The notes: generated from the sequence alone by a model not told the origin. Positions 43,553 through 53,750 are shown, counted from the stretch's first letter. The stretch is 64,000 bases of DNA from Rhodococcus sp. ABRD24 (GCF_004328705.1 NZ_CP035319.1:1364001-1428000), one strand, 5' to 3'. Made by a program: numbers and translations.

Positions 43553-44574
43553 GCGAAGTCCAGGACGATGCGGCCGTCGACCGCCCCCCGGTCGAGTTCG
43601 TCGAAGATGTCGTTGATGTCCTCGAGACGGCGGGTGTGGACGGTGGGGTGGATGGTGCCACGCGCGTAGAAGTCGAGCGCCTCGACCATGTCCTGGCGAG
43701 TACCGACGATCGAACCTCGTACCGTCAGACCCTTGAGAACGGTATCGAAGATCGGGGTCGGGAAGTCACCGGGCGGTAACCCCATGAACGTGATGGTGCC
43801 GCCGCGGCGGGCCATGCCGATCGCCTGACCGAACGCGGCCGGATTGACGGCAGTCACCAGTACTGCGTCGGTGCCGCCGGTGACCTTCTGGATCTTCTCG
43901 ACCGGATCGTCCTCGTACGCGTTGACGAGCACCTCGGCGCCGTACTGGGCAGCGAGGGCAAGCTTGGAGTCGGCGACATCGACCGCGGCGACCCGCAGCC
44001 CCATGGCAGTGGCATACTGCACCGCAACGTGACCGAGGCCGCCGATGCCGGAGATTGTCACCCATTGGCCCGGAATCAGATTGCTGACCTTGAGCCCCTT
44101 GTAGACGGTGACACCGGCACACAACACGGGAGCCACCTCGATGGGATCGGCACCCTCGGGGACCCGAGCCGCGAAACGCGAATCGACCAGCATGTACTCC
44201 GCGAACGATCCGTCGACGGAGTAGCCGCCGTTGATCTGCTTCTCGCACAGCGTCTCCCAGCCGGTGCGGCAGTACCGGCACTCGAGACACGCGGACCACA
44301 GCCAGGCATTGCCGACGAGATCGCCCACCGCGATCTCGGTGACACCCTCACCCAGCTCCACGACCTCGCCGTAGCCCTCGTGGCCCGGAATGAAGGGTGG
44401 GGTCGGCTTGACCGGCCAATCACCTTTGGCGGCATGCAGATCCGTGTGACATACGCCGCTGGAGCGAACCTTCACCAGCGCCTGATCGCGACCGGGCTTC
44501 GGTATCGGCACGTCCTCGATGGACAAGGGCTTGCCGAACTCTCGAACGACCGCAGCCTTCATCGTCTCGGTCAT
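43549..44574 (-). CDS. Zinc-dependent alcohol dehydrogenase (AdhA-like)
   Basis: 341 residues from ATG 44574 (MTETMKAAVV). It is a medium-chain dehydrogenase: catalytic zinc ligands in GVCHTDLHAA (Cys) and PGHEGYGEV (His-Glu), structural zinc Cys cluster in CLECRYCRTGWETLC, and the NAD motif GIGGLGHVAVQYA. It closely resembles propanol-preferring/AdhA ethanol dehydrogenases and interconverts primary alcohols and aldehydes with NAD+. It is in the same operon as the aldehyde dehydrogenase upstream (76-base gap) and DUF779 downstream, so ethanol or ethanolamine-derived acetaldehyde is the likely substrate. Confidence 0.92.
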   Translation of the reverse strand: MTETMKAAVVREFGKPLSIEDVPIPKPGRDQALVKVRSSGVCHTDLHAAKGDWPVKPTPPFIPGHEGYGEVVELGEGVTEIAVGDLVGNAWLWSACLECRYCRTGWETLCEKQINGGYSVDGSFAEYMLVDSRFAARVPEGADPIEVAPVLCAGVTVYKGLKVSNLIPGQWVTISGIGGLGHVAVQYATAMGLRVAAVDVADSKLALAAQYGAEVLVNAYEDDPVEKIQKVTGGTDAVLVTAVNPAAFGQAIGMARRGGTITFMGLPPGDFPTPIFDTVLKGLTVRGSIVGTRQDMVEALDFYARGTIHPTVHTRRLEDINDIFDELDRGAVDGRIVLDFA

Positions 44575-44650
44575 GAAAACCTCCTGGGGATGTGGGAGCG
44601 CGGCGCCCGCCGAGGGGCACCTGCGGGCGCCGCGCAAGTTTCCTGCTGGA

Positions 44651-46174
44651 TCAGAAGAAGCCCTGAGCCTTGGGCGCGTAGCTCACGAGCAGGTTCTTTG
44701 TTTGCTGGTAGTGATCGAGCATCATGTGGTGGTTCTCGCGGCCGATACCGGACTGCTTGTACCCACCGAACGCCGCGTGCGCGGGGTACTGGTGGTACGT
44801 GTTGGTCCACACCCGTCCGGCCTGGATGTCGCGTCCGGCCCGGTAGGCGACGCCACCGTCGCGCGACCACACGCCGGCGCCGAGACCGTAGAGGGTGTCG
44901 TTGGCGATCGCGATGGCGTCGTCGTAGTCGGCGAACGACGTCACCGACACGACCGGACCGAAGATCTCCTCCTGGAAGATCCGCATGCTGTTGTCGCCGG
45001 TGAAGATCGTCGGCTGCACGTAGTAGCCGCCGGACAGGTCGCCGCCCAGTTCGGCGCGCTCACCACCGGTGATCACGCGTGCGCCCTCGTTCTTGCCGAT
45101 CTCGATGTACGACAGGATCTTCTCGAGCTGGTCGTTCGACGCCTGCGCGCCGATCATCGTCTCGGTGTCGAGCGGATCCCCCTGGCGCACGGCCTTGGTG
45201 CGGACCGCCGCGAGCGCGAGGAAGTCGTCGAAGATGTCCTTCTGGATCAGCGCACGCGACGGGCACGTGCACACCTCGCCCTGGTTGAGCGCGAACATCG
45301 TGAAGCCCTCGAGGGCCTTGTCCTGGTAGTCGTCGGCGACGGCGAGGACGTCCGAGAAGAAGACGTTGGGGCTCTTACCGCCGAGCTCGAGCGTCACCGG
45401 GATCAGGTTCTGCGATGCGTACTGCATGATCAACCGGCCCGTGGTGGTCTCACCGGTGAACGCGATCTTGCGGATCCTCGGGCTCGACGCGAGCGGCTTG
45501 CCGGCCTCGGTGCCGAACCCGTTGACGATGTTGAGCACGCCTGCAGGCAACAGGTCGCCGATGATGCCGATCAGGTGCAGGATCGATGCCGGGGTCTGCT
45601 CCGCCGGCTTGAGGACGACCGCATTTCCGGCGGCCAGAGCCGGCGCCAGTTTCCACACGGCCATCAGGATCGGGAAGTTCCACGGAATGATCTGTCCGAC
45701 AACACCGAGCGGCTCGTGGAAGTGATATGCGACGGTGTCGGAGTTGATCTCCGACAGCGAGCCCTCCTGCGCACGGATCGCACCGGCAAAGTAGCGGAAG
45801 TGATCGATCGCGAGCGGGATGTCCGCGTTGAGCGTCTCACGGATCGGCTTGCCGTTGTCCCACGACTCGGCGAGCGCGATCTGCTCGAGATTGGCTTCCA
45901 TCCGGTCGGCGATCTTGTTGAGAATCACCGCGCGCTCGGCCACCGACGTCTTGCCCCAGGCAGGAGCGGCAGCGTGGGCGGCATCGAGCGCGAGTTCGAT
46001 GTCCTCGGCCGTCGACCGTGCCACCTCGCAGAACGTCTTTCCGGTGACCGGGGTCGGGTTCTCGAAGTACTGCCCCTTCACCGGCGCGACCCACTCGCCG
46101 CCGATCCAGTTGTCGTACCGCGATTCGAAGGACATCAGGGCGTCGGGTGAACCGGGGCGGGCATACACGCTCAT
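44651..46174 (-). CDS. Aldehyde dehydrogenase (acetaldehyde type, ExaC/AldB-like)
   Basis: 507 residues, standard for NAD(P)-dependent aldehyde dehydrogenases. [20 protein letters not shown] holds the catalytic Asn, [12 protein letters not shown] the cofactor Gly motif, [13 protein letters not shown] the general-base Glu and [13 protein letters not shown] the nucleophilic Cys. The CTCPSR form and [20 protein letters not shown] tail are typical of the acetaldehyde dehydrogenases AldB/ExaC/AcoD. It oxidises acetaldehyde to acetate for ethanol and ethanolamine growth. The palindrome 46203-46222 sits just upstream, and the GAF regulator at 48070 may control it. Confidence 0.93.
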   Translation of the reverse strand: MSVYARPGSPDALMSFESRYDNWIGGEWVAPVKGQYFENPTPVTGKTFCEVARSTAEDIELALDAAHAAAPAWGKTSVAERAVILNKIADRMEANLEQIALAESWDNGKPIRETLNADIPLAIDHFRYFAGAIRAQEGSLSEINSDTVAYHFHEPLGVVGQIIPWNFPILMAVWKLAPALAAGNAVVLKPAEQTPASILHLIGIIGDLLPAGVLNIVNGFGTEAGKPLASSPRIRKIAFTGETTTGRLIMQYASQNLIPVTLELGGKSPNVFFSDVLAVADDYQDKALEGFTMFALNQGEVCTCPSRALIQKDIFDDFLALAAVRTKAVRQGDPLDTETMIGAQASNDQLEKILSYIEIGKNEGARVITGGERAELGGDLSGGYYVQPTIFTGDNSMRIFQEEIFGPVVSVTSFADYDDAIAIANDTLYGLGAGVWSRDGGVAYRAGRDIQAGRVWTNTYHQYPAHAAFGGYKQSGIGRENHHMMLDHYQQTKNLLVSYAPKAQGFF

Positions 46175-46202
46175 CGAAGACTCCTGTCGGTGCTGTCTGT
46201 GC

Positions 46203-46222
46203 TGACTGTGCCGTCACAGTCA
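46203..46222. promoter_or_regulatory. Perfect palindrome upstream of aldehyde dehydrogenase
   Basis: TGACTGTG (46203-46210), CCGT, CACAGTCA (46215-46222) lies 29 bases before the start codon. About 35 bases further upstream, CAACGTTG and GTTGCAAC overlap at 46256-46267, with another ACGTTGC at 46269. This looks like a compound control region for the divergent dehydrogenase and acyl-CoA synthetase genes. Confidence 0.6.
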
Positions 46223-46446
46223 CGCACGAGATGTGATTCAGGACACTAGGCAGGTCAACGTTGCAACTACGTTGCGGAAGAGGTCACAACTGCGCGACGG
46301 ACGAACGGACGCGGCTATCGCCCCCGCCCTGCTGCACGCACCGAAATGGTGGAAATCGCGACAAAACTGGCAGTTCGCTGGTTATCGTGCAGGCCAGAGG
46401 TGGAAGGCGTTCATCGACCGAGTCACTGTTCTGGAAGGAATTGCTG

Positions 46447-48054
46447 ATGCAGTTCAACCTGGCGGATGTCTTCGAAACCGTCGCGGCGGCGGTGCCCGAC
46501 CGCGTTGCGCTCACCTACGAGGGCGAGCACCTGACGTACACCGAGCTGGACGCCGAGGCCAACAGGGCCGCCCAGCTACTCACCCGGGCCGGGATCGCTG
46601 CGGGCGACCATGTGTCGCTGTTCCTCAAGAACAGCGTCGAGCACGTCACCTCGATCCTGGGGTTGATTAAGATCCGCGCCGTGCCGATCAACGTCAACTA
46701 CCGGTACACCCCGGCTGAACTCGCATACATCCTCACCAACTCGGACTCGGTCGCGGTGGTCGTCGAACTCCCCGAGCACCAGCGCACCCTCGCGGGGCTC
46801 CTCGACAGCTGCCCGCTGATCCGGGCAGTGATCGTCGTCGGAGACACCACCGAGGAACTGCGCGCCGCGGCCGAGGCACGGTCGATCACCGTGGCGTCCT
46901 TCTCGGATGCTCGCGAGCTGTCGCCGACCTCGGAGTTCGATTCTCGCAGCGGCGACGAACTGTACGTGCTCTACACCGGTGGCACCACCGGGTACCCGAA
47001 GGGCGTCATGTGGCGCCATGACGACTTCTTCCGCAAGCCGCTGTCCGGCGGCAACCCCTACGGGGAGGGTGCACGGCAGGATCTGGCCGAGATTGCCTCT
47101 GCAGCAAAGGAATTCCCCGAACTTGCCTTCCTGATCGCTGCACCCCTGATGCACGGCGCCGCCCTCTACTCACTGTTCACCTTCTTCACCCTCGGCGCCC
47201 GAGTGGTGCTCATGCGTGACTTCGACCCGCGGAAGGTCGTCGAGGCGATCGAGAAGGAGTCACTGCAGGTGATCCTCATCGTCGGCGACGGCATGGGGCT
47301 GCCACTGGTGGACGAGATGGAACGCCGCAAGGACGAGGTCGACCTGAGCTCGCTGTTCTCGATCACGTCGGGCGGAGCGCTCTGGTCCCTCAGCGTGCGA
47401 GAGCGGATGCTCGCGGTCAAACCCGAGCTGCTCCTGCGTGACAACTTCGGCGCCTCGGAATCCGGGAACGACGGCGCGTTCACGATCGACGAGTCCGGCA
47501 ACCTGCGGATGCCGCCGTCTCCCAACATGATCCTGGTCGACGAACGGCTCGACGAAATCCCGCCGGGCACCGGTCAGGTGGGATACATCGCCCGCATCGG
47601 GAACGTCCCCCTCGGCTACTACAAGGACGAGGAGAAGACCGCCCGAACCTTCCCCACCCGCGCCGACGGCACCCGCATCTCGGTGCTCGGCGACATGGGC
47701 ACGGTGGAGCCCGACGGGACCATCGTGTTCCTCGGGCGCGGCTCACAGTGCATCAATACCGGCGGGGAGAAGGTCTTTGCCGAGGAGGTCGAGGCAGCCC
47801 TCCACGCGCACCCCTCCATCTCCGACGCACTGGTGGTGCCGGTTCCCGACGAACGTATGGGCCAGCAGGTCGCGGCGGTGATCGCGACCTATCCCGACGC
47901 CGGGCCGCTGACACTGGAAGACATCCAGGAGCACTGCCGAAAGACGTTGGCGGGATACAAGGTCCCGCGATCAGTGGTGATCGTCGACGAGGTCAAGCGC
48001 ACCCCCGCGGGAAAGGCCGATTATCGCTGGGCGACCGCGGTCGCGTCGTCGTAG
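46447..48054 (+). CDS. Acyl-CoA synthetase (FadD19-like)
   Basis: 535 residues from ATG 46447; the open frame continues upstream to 46261 but lacks family similarity there. ANL motifs: YTGGTTGYPKGVMWRHDDFF (P-loop, in the form typical of actinobacterial FadD19/FadD17-like steroid and branched-acid ligases), FGASESGND (A5), ISVLGDMGTVEPDGT (A7), FLGRGSQCINTGGEKVF (A8) and KRTPAGKADYRWA (A10 Lys). It forms an acyl-CoA from a fatty, branched or steroid side-chain acid. It is transcribed away from the aldehyde dehydrogenase and may act on acids formed from longer alcohols. Confidence 0.87.
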   Translation: MQFNLADVFETVAAAVPDRVALTYEGEHLTYTELDAEANRAAQLLTRAGIAAGDHVSLFLKNSVEHVTSILGLIKIRAVPINVNYRYTPAELAYILTNSDSVAVVVELPEHQRTLAGLLDSCPLIRAVIVVGDTTEELRAAAEARSITVASFSDARELSPTSEFDSRSGDELYVLYTGGTTGYPKGVMWRHDDFFRKPLSGGNPYGEGARQDLAEIASAAKEFPELAFLIAAPLMHGAALYSLFTFFTLGARVVLMRDFDPRKVVEAIEKESLQVILIVGDGMGLPLVDEMERRKDEVDLSSLFSITSGGALWSLSVRERMLAVKPELLLRDNFGASESGNDGAFTIDESGNLRMPPSPNMILVDERLDEIPPGTGQVGYIARIGNVPLGYYKDEEKTARTFPTRADGTRISVLGDMGTVEPDGTIVFLGRGSQCINTGGEKVFAEEVEAALHAHPSISDALVVPVPDERMGQQVAAVIATYPDAGPLTLEDIQEHCRKTLAGYKVPRSVVIVDEVKRTPAGKADYRWATAVASS

Positions 48055-48058
48055 GTTC

Positions 48059-48084
48059 GGTGCGGGACGTCAGCGTCCCGCACC
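48059..48084. terminator. Bidirectional terminator between acyl-CoA synthetase and GAF regulator
   Basis: GGTGCGGGACG (48059-48069) and CGTCCCGCACC (48074-48084) form a perfect 11-base stem with a TCAG loop. The loop contains the stop codon of the minus-strand regulator. Confidence 0.75.
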
Positions 48085-49377
48085 CGTTCCGAATCGGCGA
48101 TCGAGAAGGCGCAGGTGAGCCTCCACCTGAGCGTGCAACGACGAACCACGGTCGAGCGTCGACAGGTACGCGAGCCAGGCGTCGCGATCCTGGCGGCCGT
48201 GAATCGAACTGGTCCACGATGCGAGGAGGCGGACATCCCCGCCGCGTAGGACCGTCGCCTGCACCCGTGTGCGCAGTTCCTCCCGGACATCCTCGACACC
48301 GGGCGCATCCGAGCCCGCGAGGACCGGACCGCAGTACAGGTGCAGCGCCGACTCGAGATCGCCGCGATCGAGCAACGACCGCACGTCGCCGACGTCGGAG
48401 TCCAGCGGCGCGAGCAGTCGGTACGGCCGTGAACCCAGGCGATCGGCACCGAAAACCTTTCGCAGACGGGACATCTCCGCACGTACCGTGACCGCGTCCA
48501 GTTCCGACTCGTCGAGCAGCACGGCGAGGTGATCGGCAGTGAGTCCCTCGGGGTGCTCCGAGAGCAGCAGCAAGATTTCGGCGTGTCGCCGCGACAACTC
48601 CTGCCGGTCACCCTCGACGACCAGAGCCGGGCGCCCCGTACAGAGCACCTCTAGCCGGGGAACCGAGGTTGCCGGTGGATGTGGTGTCATCAAGGCCTGT
48701 AGCCGCAGTTCGGCCTCGGCGGCAGCGACGGTGGCTCGGACAAGGGAAAGAGCCTCCGGCACCGCGACACGAGGTCCTCCGGTGATGTCGAGCGCGCCGA
48801 TGATCCGCCCCGTCGACGGATCGTGGATCGGTGCGGCCGAGCAACTCCATTCGTGGACGGCTCGATTGAAGTGCTCCGCCGCGAAGATCTGCACGCTGTG
48901 GTCCAGTGCGAGAGCAGTGCCCGGCGCATTGGTGCCCACCCGGCCCTCGCTCCAGTCGGCGCCCTCGACGAAGTTCATCCGCAAGGCCCGGTCCTTTGCA
49001 GACGAGTCGCCCTCGACCCACAGCAAACGGCCGTGGGCATCGCTGATCGCAACGAGCAGCCCGGTGTCCGCAGCGTCCGCGACCAGCAGCCTTCGCACCA
49101 CGGGGCGAATCGCCGACAGCGGATGGGCGGCCCGGTACTCCTCGAGCGCTACCCCGTCGAACGCCACCTCGTCATCGACGAGATCCGGGCTCACCCCGCT
49201 CCCGCGGCTACGCAGCCACGAATCCCGCACCACCGACCGCACGGCCGCGTCGGCGCCCCCCGCCGACTCGACGAACAACTGATGCGCAGAGGAAGTGCGC
49301 GCGGCAAGCGCCGAGAGGTCGTCGCCGGGCCGCACCGCAATCCACGGATTGCGGGAGCCGGGTTCCTGATCTGCCAT
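48070..49377 (-). CDS. GAF-domain transcriptional regulator (AcoR-like N-terminus, winged-helix middle)
   Basis: 435 residues. The first 230 residues match the sensory part of AcoR-type activators: VVRDSWLRSRGSGVSPD, a GAF domain with FVEGADWSEGRVGTNAPGTA (the GTN motif) and EWSCSAAPIHDPSTGRIIGALDITG. The sigma-54 AAA+ domain of AcoR is absent. Instead, RRHAEILLLLSEHPEGLTAD followed by VTVRAEMSRLRKVFGADRLG and RPYRLL (about 263-325) looks like an OmpR/SARP-type winged helix, followed by a helical C-terminus. Such proteins occur beside acetaldehyde dehydrogenase genes and probably activate ethanol or ethanolamine genes. Confidence 0.82.
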   Translation of the reverse strand: MADQEPGSRNPWIAVRPGDDLSALAARTSSAHQLFVESAGGADAAVRSVVRDSWLRSRGSGVSPDLVDDEVAFDGVALEEYRAAHPLSAIRPVVRRLLVADAADTGLLVAISDAHGRLLWVEGDSSAKDRALRMNFVEGADWSEGRVGTNAPGTALALDHSVQIFAAEHFNRAVHEWSCSAAPIHDPSTGRIIGALDITGGPRVAVPEALSLVRATVAAAEAELRLQALMTPHPPATSVPRLEVLCTGRPALVVEGDRQELSRRHAEILLLLSEHPEGLTADHLAVLLDESELDAVTVRAEMSRLRKVFGADRLGSRPYRLLAPLDSDVGDVRSLLDRGDLESALHLYCGPVLAGSDAPGVEDVREELRTRVQATVLRGGDVRLLASWTSSIHGRQDRDAWLAYLSTLDRGSSLHAQVEAHLRLLDRRFGTGAGR

Positions 49378-49418
49378 CGACGCCCTCCATCAACCCCAGG
49401 AGCCAACTGTAACGCGCC

Positions 49419-50900
49419 TCACAGAAAGGTGCTGGCACGCTCTGCGACCATCACAGCGGTGGCGTGCGGTCCGCGGCTGGGTACCGCCGGCAGGATCGAG
49501 GTGTCGGCAACGAACAGACCGTCGACCCCGTGCACACGGCAGCGGTCGTCGACCACCGATGTCCTGTCGTCTGTTCCCATACGGCAGCTACCCGACAGGT
49601 GCAGCGACGTGCCCAGGCGATCGGCCAGCCACTCGCCGGAAAGCTCGACCGGCTCCGGGTCGAGCAGCCGGCTCATCGGTCCGGCGTGCATCAGCTCGGC
49701 CGCATGGCCCACTGCGGAGCTGAGCGCCTTCCTGTCCTCGACCGACTCGAGGTAGCGGTACGACACCCGGGGCGCATCGCGCGGATCGGCCGACGCGAGG
49801 CGGATCTCGCCTCGGCTGCGCGGCTTCATCAGCACCACTCCGAGACACGGCTTACCGATGCCGGATCCCGGTATCAGATCACCGAAAGATGCTGTATACG
49901 GACGCATTTCGATCTCATCGGTGTTGAGAGTCACCTGCAGCGCGGGCGTGCGGGTGGTGCGGGCGACCGGTCGTCTGTAGCGATACGGCAGCACCACCTC
50001 GGGGTGATCGCTGAAGTCCGAGCCCACGGCAGGCAGGTCCGCGACCACGGCAATGCCGAGCCCCGTCAGATGCTCGGCGTCGCCGATCCCGGAGAGCATC
50101 AGCAGGTGCGGAGTGGCGATAGCACCCGCAGTCAGGATCACAGCGCCTGCCCGGATCATCCGCACCGTGTCGCCGGTGGCCACCTCGACTCCCGTGACCG
50201 ACCCCTCGGAGAACAGCACCCGGGTGACGGTGCTGTCCGGACGGACCGCCAGGTTGGGCCGATCCAGATGCGGCAGCAGGTACGCCGACGCCGGCCCGAC
50301 CCGGACCCCGTCTCGAATGTTCAAGGGCACCGGGCCAATTCCATGCGATCCCGGCGCATTCTTGTCGGGGTCGTCATGGTGCCCGGCATCGCGGGCGGCC
50401 TCGGCGAACGCCGCACTGACCGGATGCCAGCGTTCCGCAGGTTCCCGCCGGACCGGGATCGGCCCAGCGTCACCGTGCCAGGGACCCGCGAAATCGGCAT
50501 CGGTCTCGATCGCCCGGAAGTACGGCAGCACATTCTCGTACGACCACGACGCCGGCCAGTGGTCGAAATCGCCGACTCCGGCCCGGACGAAGTAGCCGCC
50601 GTTGACCGCGCCCGATCCCCCGAGCACCCGCCCGCGGGCGATCCATCCGGCCCGGCCCACAGTCAGTTCCACCGGATAAGGCCAGATCCACCCGCTACCG
50701 GGTCCGACGGGCAGGATCCCGGCATCGGCGAGCTCCGGCGGGAACTCCGCCGGGATGCGATGTCCCGGCCCCGATTCCACCAGCATCACCGATCGGTCCG
50801 GGTTCTCACTGAGCCGGCCGGCGAGCACGCTACCGCACGAGCCGCCGCCAACCACCACGACATCTGCGGTGTCCTCGAGGTCGGCCGGTGGCTGGACCAC
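49419..50900 (-). CDS. mftG: Mycofactocin-system GMC oxidoreductase MftG
   Basis: 493 residues from GTG 50900, just after the mftF stop; an ATG at 50963 would overlap mftF by 61 bases. GMC family: the FAD motif GGGSCGSVLAGRLSE near the N-terminus, RGRVLGGSGAVNGGYFVRAG (GMC signature 1), ILTAGAIATPHLLMLSGIGD (signature 2) and the C-terminal HGVDGLFVADTSILPAVPSR. MftG is the flavoenzyme of mycofactocin loci thought to hand electrons from reduced mycofactocin to the respiratory chain. The gene order mftE-mftF-mftG is preserved here. Confidence 0.88.
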   Translation of the reverse strand: MVQPPADLEDTADVVVVGGGSCGSVLAGRLSENPDRSVMLVESGPGHRIPAEFPPELADAGILPVGPGSGWIWPYPVELTVGRAGWIARGRVLGGSGAVNGGYFVRAGVGDFDHWPASWSYENVLPYFRAIETDADFAGPWHGDAGPIPVRREPAERWHPVSAAFAEAARDAGHHDDPDKNAPGSHGIGPVPLNIRDGVRVGPASAYLLPHLDRPNLAVRPDSTVTRVLFSEGSVTGVEVATGDTVRMIRAGAVILTAGAIATPHLLMLSGIGDAEHLTGLGIAVVADLPAVGSDFSDHPEVVLPYRYRRPVARTTRTPALQVTLNTDEIEMRPYTASFGDLIPGSGIGKPCLGVVLMKPRSRGEIRLASADPRDAPRVSYRYLESVEDRKALSSAVGHAAELMHAGPMSRLLDPEPVELSGEWLADRLGTSLHLSGSCRMGTDDRTSVVDDRCRVHGVDGLFVADTSILPAVPSRGPHATAVMVAERASTFL

Positions 50901-50902
50901 CG

Positions 50903-52300
50903 TCAGTTGCCGATACGAGGCTCGAGCGCGCGAAGATCGCGGGCCCGGATCGCGCCCTGCCACAGTCCCGCACCGTACGCAAGATCGTCGAGGCGCTTGA
51001 ACACCGTGTGCCGCACCGGGCCCAGCCCGCCTGCCTCACGGTGCGTCGACCAGTCGGCGATGCCCTCGGCAACCCCGATCACCAATGTCAGCCGCCGGAT
51101 CCGGCGGGAGGCCAGGACGGCCAACAGGGTGATCGGCCAGTAATGGCGGCACACCGCCGACGCCAACTGCCACGCGCCGCCGACGAAGCCGCGGGTCGCG
51201 AGGATCGCCGCGATGCGGGTCGGCTGATCCAGCTCGACGAAGATCCGCCGCAGCCGCAGCACCGTCACCCCGAGCGCCGCGACGCCGCCGAGCAGACCGA
51301 TCCGCGTGCACGTGGCGGCGGCGAGCAGCGCGAACAGCGTCCACTTCGACATCGCGATCGGCGGCACCATTCCCTCGTGCCGGGCCGCGAGCGGCGCCGC
51401 GCCGGTGCCGTAGAACCGCCTGCGGGTGAACCAGCGGCCGAACGAGACCCGGTGATCGTGCGCAACGTGCGCGACCGGTTCGTACCGCAGGCGCCACCCG
51501 GACTCCTGCAGGCGCCAGCACAGGTCGACGTCCTCCGCGACATGCATGGACTCGTCGAATCCACCGGCTTCTACGAGCACTTCGCGGCGCACCAGCATCG
51601 CCGCGCTCGGCACATACGAGACGGGGCTGCCGGAACGGACCGCAGCCTCCTTGCGCCCCAGGTCCAGCGACGACCGCGCGTGCTCATAGCGGGCCAGCAT
51701 CGACCCCTCCGGCTCGAGCGCAACGATCCTAGGCGCGACGAGCGCTACCGCGGGATCACTGAAGTGCCCGAGCATCCGTTCCAGCCAGCCGGTTCGCGGC
51801 ACCACGTCCGAGTCCAGGAAGGCGACGAAAGGTGTTTGCGCCGAACGTAATCCGGTGTTCCGTGCTGCGGCAGGACCTCGAGGGTTCTCATGCCGCAACA
51901 GCGTCACGTGTGCCGCGGCGTCGAACAGGTCCGGCAACTCGAGCGGGGTGGACGAACCGTCGTCGACAACGATGACCTCGAGCCCGCGCAAAGCCGGGAC
52001 GAGACGAGCGATGCCCTCCACATTGTCGCGCAGCGGCACGACGACCGTGACCTCGTGCGGCGAAGGCGTGCTCATCGGGCGCGGATTCGCGACTCCCGAG
52101 TCGAGTAAGCGGCGCGCCACCACCGCAGTCTGGGCGTCCACGACCTCGAGGTATCCGTCGCCGATCATCTCCACGGCGCTGGGCGCGAGCTTGAGCATGC
52201 GCATGGGTGAACCGCCGATGAGGACCCGGCCCCCCGAGTATGCGCGTACCCGGGGATCGATTCGGATACCGAACCCGTCGGGCAGTCGAGCGTGGTGCAT
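50903..52300 (-). CDS. mftF: Mycofactocin glycosyltransferase MftF
   Basis: 465 residues. After an N-terminal domain typical of MftF ([23 protein letters not shown] shortened here, then [10 protein letters not shown]), a GT2 domain starts at [15 protein letters not shown]. Its nucleotide-binding VVDDGSS and metal-binding FLDSDVVPR (DxD) are clear, followed by [20 protein letters not shown] with the acceptor-site ED. Hydrophobic segments in the C-terminal third suggest membrane contact. MftF adds beta-1,4-glucose residues to the redox core to give mycofactocin oligosaccharides. Confidence 0.92.
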   Translation of the reverse strand: MHHARLPDGFGIRIDPRVRAYSGGRVLIGGSPMRMLKLAPSAVEMIGDGYLEVVDAQTAVVARRLLDSGVANPRPMSTPSPHEVTVVVPLRDNVEGIARLVPALRGLEVIVVDDGSSTPLELPDLFDAAAHVTLLRHENPRGPAAARNTGLRSAQTPFVAFLDSDVVPRTGWLERMLGHFSDPAVALVAPRIVALEPEGSMLARYEHARSSLDLGRKEAAVRSGSPVSYVPSAAMLVRREVLVEAGGFDESMHVAEDVDLCWRLQESGWRLRYEPVAHVAHDHRVSFGRWFTRRRFYGTGAAPLAARHEGMVPPIAMSKWTLFALLAAATCTRIGLLGGVAALGVTVLRLRRIFVELDQPTRIAAILATRGFVGGAWQLASAVCRHYWPITLLAVLASRRIRRLTLVIGVAEGIADWSTHREAGGLGPVRHTVFKRLDDLAYGAGLWQGAIRARDLRALEPRIGN

Positions 52301-52373
52301 CAGACGATGGTAAGGGCATGGGCCACAGCAAGCAGAACTTGTTGCAAAAAACCAGGACTAATACCGCGAGCGG

Positions 52374-53066
52374 TCATCCGAGCCGCCCGTCGGGGCCCAC
52401 TGTCCACCGGGAAACAGCAGCGTCGGCCCGCCCAACCATGCCCCCGAACAGCTGCGCACCCTCCGCAGCGGAGGAGCCTGTCGGGTCCCCGAGGATGCCG
52501 TTCGTTGTCGCGGCGAGCATTCCGCCCGCGCGCAATTGCGGCATCAGCTCGGCGATCGGCGTCGTGTTGCCCTTCTCGGCCTGCCCCATGTGCACGTCAC
52601 CCGGCGAAAGATGCAGCAGCAGCGATGTTTCGGTTCGGCCGGCATGCGCGTCGGCCCCCGGCACGGCGCACGGCAGCCAGGCCGCATCGCGTCCCTCGTA
52701 CCGCAGGAGCGTGACTGCCTTGGCGAGCGCCGGCCCGTTGCCCCCGTGACCGTTGACGAACACCACCCGCCGAGCCCACAGACAGGTCGAGCGGCCGTAC
52801 TCGACCAGGAGCATCTCCAGCACCTCCGAACCCAGCGAAATGGTCCCGGGGAAGCCCTCGTGCTCGCCGCTCGCGCCGTACTCGATGGCCGGCGCCACGA
52901 TCACGCCGTCGAGTGAACGCGCCACCGCCGACGCGATCCGGGTGTCGGTGTCCAGCGGCAGGTGGGGGCCGTGCTGCTCGAGCGAACCGACCGGGACCGC
53001 GACGGTCAGCTCGTCGCGGCTGATGTCGGGCCACGGAGCCGGGGCGAGGTCAGGCCGATCGGGCAT
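52374..53066 (-). CDS. mftE: Mycofactocin maturation peptidase MftE (creatininase family)
   Basis: 230 residues. Creatininase-family metal motifs: PVGSLEQHGPHLPLDTDT (Glu, His, Asp), YGASGEHEGFPGTISL, FVNGHGGNGPAL and a late AGRTETSLLLHL with Glu. MftE removes the C-terminal Val-Tyr dipeptide that MftC has crosslinked, from the MftA precursor. It lies 73 bases upstream of mftF on the same strand. It is cut off from mftA-D by the IS30 remnant, the lectin gene and three oxidoreductase genes. Confidence 0.93.
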   Translation of the reverse strand: MPDRPDLAPAPWPDISRDELTVAVPVGSLEQHGPHLPLDTDTRIASAVARSLDGVIVAPAIEYGASGEHEGFPGTISLGSEVLEMLLVEYGRSTCLWARRVVFVNGHGGNGPALAKAVTLLRYEGRDAAWLPCAVPGADAHAGRTETSLLLHLSPGDVHMGQAEKGNTTPIAELMPQLRAGGMLAATTNGILGDPTGSSAAEGAQLFGGMVGRADAAVSRWTVGPDGRLG

Positions 53067-53248
53067 CGGTCAATTGTATGCGGGTCGGCCCCACGCGGAC
53101 GCCGGCGACGAGTAAACCGGGCCGAGTTCGATGCAGAACTAAATGTGTGGCTCCGGCGAGCTGCGGAGGCTCGTGTAGAGACTAGTGGTTGGCGCCGCGC
53201 TGCCACGGACTCTTCGGGTCAGCGACATGAGCATTCACCTCCGTGGCG

Positions 53249-53750
53249 TCAGTGAGGCCAGCGAGCGTGACCGGCGAATTCCTTGCCGCGACCCCCGGTG
53301 ACGGAGCCATGCAGTTGGGTAGGCAGCGCCGTAATCGACTGCGTGAGAGCATCGGCCGTCGCCACTACCCCGTCATCGGCATGTACAGGCCCGTTCTTCA
53401 TGCACGGGACGAGCCTGCGGGAAATCTGTTCCGGACTCCACGCCGTCACCCACACCCTGTAGCCCCGATGCGGCTTGTTCCAGCCTTCCACTCGCGTGTA
53501 ACAGGACCGGCAACCACATTGTCGTCGCCGCGCACTCCCGTCCGATGGTCGACAGATCTCGCCCCAGCACGCGAGCGATCTCACGCACCCCGGCGCCCTG
53601 CACCTTCAAACAACGCGTTCTCCTCACGATGAATCGACAGGTGCGAAACGCCTCATTCGCGAACGGTTCGGCGAATGGCTGGAATACATCCACATCGGCC
53701 AGCATCGACACACCACCCGCGCGTGCTAGGCGGGGCGGACCGGGCATCAA
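53249..53750 (-). mobile_element. IS30-family transposase remnant
   Basis: The minus-strand frame has GAGVREIARVLGRDLSTIGRE (shown in part), the helix-turn-helix of IS30 transposases, and after a frame change ALPTQLHGSVTGGRGKEFAG, the block before the second catalytic Asp region (LPxxLRRSLTWDxGxEM). The catalytic core is incomplete, so the element is dead. It lies between mftE and the lectin gene. The remainder of 53067-53953 has no other gene; the last 140 bases are AT-rich. Confidence 0.7.

Noticed and set aside
49464..51143. 559-residue plus-strand frame opposite mftG
   Set aside because: Antisense frame; mftG and mftF are clear on the minus strand.
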